Assembly: GCA_027348355.1 (NCBI GenBank)
Contig: DAIEPN010000135.1
Coordinates: 1-8,447, forward strand
DNA length: 8,447 nt
Direction of reading: 5' to 3'
From: Chlamydiota bacterium
GTDB taxonomy: Bacteria > Chlamydiota > Chlamydiia > Chlamydiales > Rhabdochlamydiaceae
Shown here piece after piece: positions 5,830 to 8,447 of the stretch; positions within the stretch are counted from its first letter, which is position 1, and every line of letters starts with the position of its first letter. The notes beneath the pieces were generated by a model. It was not told where the DNA came from and ran no database searches. It saw only the letters and a list, made by a program, of their open reading frames with translations. A program made the position numbers and the translations under genes.

Positions 5830-6984
5830 ATGTACCTACATCGCAAACTAGAAAAAGCCTTTAATGAAGCTTTGGTTTCATTCCCGGTAGTTCTAATTAC
5901 TGGACCTAGGCAAGCGGGTAAATCAACAATGCTTCAACATACTTTGAAAGGCTACACCTATGTAACTTTCGATGATATTTTACATCGTAATCTTGCGGAA
6001 ACAGATCCTGAACTTTTTTTAAATACGTATAAGCCTCCACTCATTCTAGACGAAATTCAATACGTTCCTTCTCTTCTTCAGTATATCAAAATGAGAGTGG
6101 ATAAAAATAGAAGAGCTCATGGACAATACGTTCTTACAGGTTCACAGATTTTTCCCTTAATGAAGGGGGTATCAGAATCGCTTGCTGGAAGGATTGCGAT
6201 TTTTCATCTTTATCCTTTGAGTTGGAAAGAAATTCCTCAGGCAGATCTTTATGACGAAATTGCTGTTGCTAAGCAAATGCTAAATGGGTTTTACCCTGAA
6301 TTTCAAGTTGAAATAGATCTTAAGGCAAAGTTTTGGCATAGTTCTTATCTTTCTACCTATTTAGAACGAGACCTTCGCTCTATGCGAAATATCCAAGATT
6401 TAGGTCAATTTCAAAGATTTCTTGTTTTACTCGCAGCGCGAGCTGGGCAAATTCTTAATTTAAACGAAATTGGTAAAGAATGTGGAATTTCTCAAACAAC
6501 TGCTAAAGATTGGCTAACTCTTTTGCAAGCGACCTCTATTATATACATACTTGAGCCATATTTTAAAAATCTGACAAAACGAGTGATCAAATCTCCCAAA
6601 GTGTTTTTTGTAGACACAGGTCTCTTATGTTATCTTCTGCGTATTGAAACTGCAGAGCAATTGATTCATTCTCCTTTTGGCGGTCATGTTTTTGAAAATA
6701 TGGTTGTTATGGAAAAAGTCAAACAATTTGCAGAGAAAGGAGAAAGGGCTCCTTGTTATTTTTATCGTACAAGCGCGGGTCTTGAGGTTGATCTTTTATT
6801 AGATTATGGAGATCATTTTACCGCATACGAAATTAAATTTTCTTCTACTCCAAATGCTGAAATGACTCGTAGTCTTGCAGAATTTAAGAAAGAATATCCA
6901 GTAAAAAAAGCAGCTCTTCTAAACCTGAGAAAAGAAAGCCACCCTTTTTCGAATGGGGTTATCGCGGAGCATTGGAGTCATTGA
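5830..6984 (+). CDS. AAA_14/DUF4143 family ATPase with PD-(D/E)xK-like C-terminus
   Basis: The protein has 384 residues, typical for this widespread but poorly understood family. The N-terminal P-loop domain carries Walker A GPRQAGKST (25-33), Walker B LILDEIQ (72-77, D74, E75), LTGSQ (102-106, sensor-like) and SLAGR (R121, finger-like). Residues about 208-240 form a winged-helix-like segment (LNLNEIGKECGISQTTAKDWL). The C-terminal DUF4143 region has E290 (in HVFEN), D321 (LEVDLLL) and E334-x-K336 (YEIK), the spacing seen in PD-(D/E)xK nuclease folds. Whether it cuts nucleic acid is unknown. The ATG at 5830 is supported by AAAGAG 7 nt upstream. The gene appears monocistronic and probably autoregulated through the adjacent palindrome (inference). 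Its 3' end overlaps oppF on the other strand by 26 nt. Confidence 0.9.
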   Translation: MYLHRKLEKAFNEALVSFPVVLITGPRQAGKSTMLQHTLKGYTYVTFDDILHRNLAETDPELFLNTYKPPLILDEIQYVPSLLQYIKMRVDKNRRAHGQYVLTGSQIFPLMKGVSESLAGRIAIFHLYPLSWKEIPQADLYDEIAVAKQMLNGFYPEFQVEIDLKAKFWHSSYLSTYLERDLRSMRNIQDLGQFQRFLVLLAARAGQILNLNEIGKECGISQTTAKDWLTLLQATSIIYILEPYFKNLTKRVIKSPKVFFVDTGLLCYLLRIETAEQLIHSPFGGHVFENMVVMEKVKQFAEKGERAPCYFYRTSAGLEVDLLLDYGDHFTAYEIKFSSTPNAEMTRSLAEFKKEYPVKKAALLNLRKESHPFSNGVIAEHWSH

Positions 6985-7927
6985 AAAAATGACAGGAAAC
7001 AAAATGACCTGGCGAAAGTTCTTTTAATTCAGGTCGCACGCTATGGCATATTTCACTAGCATGAGAGCATCTTGTGGAATAGACACATCCTTTTGGAGGA
7101 TGCATAGGACTTGGGTTTTCTCCAAATAAGCTAAGCTTTGGTTTTTCTTTATTTGCTTTTGGATCGGGGGTAAAGACAGACGACAAAAGCACTTTCGTAT
7201 AAGGGTGGAAGTGACTGTTATAGATTTTCTCTCTAGGTCCGATCTCTACAATATGACCTAGGTACATCACGGCAATCTGCTCTGATAAATAGTCGATCAC
7301 AGGAAGATTGTGGGATATGAAGAGATAGCTTAGATGCAATTTCTCTTGAAGTTCTTTAAGAAGATGGACAATTTGTGCTTGGATGGATACATCTAAAGAA
7401 GATGTTGGTTCATCGCAGACAATACATTCAGGAGATACAGCTAAGGCCCTTGCTATTGCAACGCGTTGCCGTTGCCCACCACTTAACTGGTGAGGATATC
7501 TTCGAAAAAAACTGGAATCAAGGCCGACAAGCTGAAGTAGCTCTTCAATTTTCTCATTTCTTTTTTCTCTAGGACAAATGTTATGGATCTGTAGTGGTTC
7601 TAGCAAAATTTTTTCTACATCCATCCTTGGATTTAAGCTGGAGTAAGGGTCTTGAAAAATGATCTGTAACTTGCGGAGAAAATCTTTACTTTCCTTTTTC
7701 GATAAAGTAAGGATATCTTTTCCGTTGTAAAGGATTTGACCGGAAGTTGGCTTTGTAAGACGCACAAGCATTTGCCCGATTGTAGATTTGCCAGAGCCGC
7801 TCTCTCCCACAAGACCTAACGTCTTTCCCGGAAAGATTTTGAATGAAACATCTTCTACTGCCTTTAATACGCCCTTTTGCATAGTAAAGTGCTTGGTCAA
7901 CTTTTTCACTTCAAGAAGGGGAATCAT
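6959..7927 (-). CDS. oppF: OppF/DppF-type peptide ABC transporter ATPase
   Basis: The protein has 322 residues and is one of two cytoplasmic ATPases that energise an oligo- or dipeptide importer. It contains Walker [10 protein letters not shown] (41-49), Q-loop Q92 in [10 protein letters not shown], signature LSGGQ (148-152), Walker B CIVCDE (168-173), a D-loop SSLD and H-loop H206. The C-terminal oligopeptide/dipeptide domain has cysteines C281, C287, C294 and C312, the pattern that holds a [4Fe-4S] cluster in some structurally studied DppD/OppD relatives. The ATG at 7927 overlaps the oppD stop by 4 nt (ATGA) and has a strong AAAGGAG five nt upstream. Opp and Dpp cannot be told apart by sequence alone. 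The gene is last in its operon and ends inside the converging ATPase gene. Confidence 0.93.
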   Translation of the reverse strand: MIPLLEVKKLTKHFTMQKGVLKAVEDVSFKIFPGKTLGLVGESGSGKSTIGQMLVRLTKPTSGQILYNGKDILTLSKKESKDFLRKLQIIFQDPYSSLNPRMDVEKILLEPLQIHNICPREKRNEKIEELLQLVGLDSSFFRRYPHQLSGGQRQRVAIARALAVSPECIVCDEPTSSLDVSIQAQIVHLLKELQEKLHLSYLFISHNLPVIDYLSEQIAVMYLGHIVEIGPREKIYNSHFHPYTKVLLSSVFTPDPKANKEKPKLSLFGENPSPMHPPKGCVYSTRCSHASEICHSVRPELKELSPGHFVSCHFFNDSNAPR

Positions 7928-8447
7928 GACAGCTCCTTTCTAGATCGAAGATCGTGTAGCCAGCAAGCTGAGCTATGCTTTTCTCCAAATTCTGAAAACG
8001 AGGGCCCTTTGTGACTACAGACATGCATAGATTCAGCGCAACGCCTCCAAAAAGGGCATCCGACTTTGGAGGGGGGGCGCTCAGAGATTTTCTGCACCTG
8101 ATCAAAGGAAAGAAATGAGGAACATTCTAGAAGCATTTTTGTATAAGGGTGTTGAGGGCTTGTAAAAAGAGCTTCTAGTGGGGCACTTTCTACAATTTTT
8201 CCTCCGTACATAACAAGCACCCGATCGCAGAAAGAGGAGACTACACTTAAGTCATGAGTTACTAAGATAATAGTGGTCTTTCTTTTTTTTTGAAGGTCAT
8301 TAAGTAATGACATGACTTGAGCTTGCGTTGTGACATCAAGGGCTGTAGTTGGCTCATCAGCTAAAATGATTTTGGGATCGCAGCTGAGCGCTATTGCGAT
8401 CATCACTCTTTGTCTTAGCCCACCACTTAAGTTATGAGGATACATGG
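7924..8447 (-). CDS. oppD: OppD/DppD-type peptide ABC transporter ATPase, 3' part
   Basis: This is the partner ATPase of OppF. The gene is cut by the right edge; the frame is still open there, so the apparent Met at 8445 is internal. About 173 C-terminal residues are visible, beginning just before the signature LSGGLRQR. Walker B IILADE, the D-loop TALD and the H-loop THD follow, then the peptide-transporter C-terminal region with HPYTK and four cysteines ([15 protein letters not shown]), again a candidate [4Fe-4S] site. Walker A, and presumably the permease and binding-protein genes, lie outside the window. Two homopolymers, C7 and A9 on the coding strand, lie in the gene. Confidence 0.92.
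   Translation of the reverse strand, partial: MYPHNLSGGLRQRVMIAIALSCDPKIILADEPTTALDVTTQAQVMSLLNDLQKKRKTTIILVTHDLSVVSSFCDRVLVMYGGKIVESAPLEALFTSPQHPYTKMLLECSSFLSFDQVQKISERPPSKVGCPFWRRCAESMHVCSHKGPSFSEFGEKHSSACWLHDLRSRKELS
7932..7939 (-). promoter_or_regulatory. Ribosome binding site of oppF inside oppD
   Basis: AAAGGAGC on the minus strand, 5 nt from the oppF ATG and within the last codons of oppD. It is the strongest Shine-Dalgarno match in the window and supports the 4-nt overlap start. Confidence 0.75.
8071..8077 (-). other. Homopolymer C7 in the oppD coding strand
   Basis: Seven consecutive G on the plus strand (C on the coding strand) encode the R-P-P of ISERPPSK in the C-terminal region. 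Such runs are unusual in an AT-leaning gene. The reading frame is currently intact. Confidence 0.7.
8283..8291 (-). other. Homopolymer A9 in the oppD coding strand
   Basis: Nine consecutive T on the plus strand (A on the coding strand) encode QKKR before the H-loop. Runs of this length can cause polymerase slippage in AT-rich bacteria. The frame is intact here. Confidence 0.7.

Noticed and set aside
6977..6993. Hairpin GTCATT/AATGAC as a terminator between the converging genes
   Set aside because: The stem is only 6 bp, AT-rich, with no T-run on either strand, and it lies in coding sequence of oppF.

Overview
The window looks like chromosome from an AT-leaning, gene-dense bacterium. The best guess is a member of the Chlamydiota (a Simkania/Parachlamydia/Rhabdochlamydia-type environmental chlamydia). 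This rests on the style of the IspG C-terminus, which resembles the long-form IspG of chlamydiae, Bacteroidetes and plants, and on the overall gene content. No rRNA or other decisive marker is present, so the assignment is an inference.

Layout, left to right. (1) Positions 1-1601, plus strand: the 3' part of ispG and a complete ispH, 3 nt apart. These are the last two enzymes of the MEP isoprenoid pathway, both [4Fe-4S] enzymes. (2) 1649-3520, plus strand: a 12-TM APC-type permease fused to a C-terminal universal-stress-protein (USP) domain. A possible promoter precedes it, with three copies of the hexamer TTGCAC/GTGCAA, two of which form a hairpin just before the start codon. (3) 3530-5549, minus strand: two overlapping genes. 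Both appear to encode divergent kinases of the PI3/4-kinase/HipA-like type; the first is membrane-anchored and the second soluble. This is the most novel-looking part of the window. (4) 5550-5829: a divergent regulatory region with a near-perfect 35-bp palindrome whose right arm contains the -35 box of a strong predicted promoter for the next gene. (5) 5830-6984, plus strand: an AAA_14/DUF4143 ATPase with a winged-helix region and a PD-(D/E)xK-like C-terminal domain. (6) 6959-8447, minus strand: oppF and the 3' part of oppD, the two ATPase subunits of a peptide ABC importer. They overlap by 4 nt, and oppF also overlaps the ATPase gene tail-to-tail by 26 nt.

The flanks are housekeeping (isoprenoid synthesis, peptide uptake). 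The middle, from 3530 to 6984, looks accessory: an atypical kinase pair and a DUF4143 ATPase sharing an operator-like intergenic region. No RNA genes, insertion sequences, CRISPR arrays or convincing intrinsic terminators were seen.
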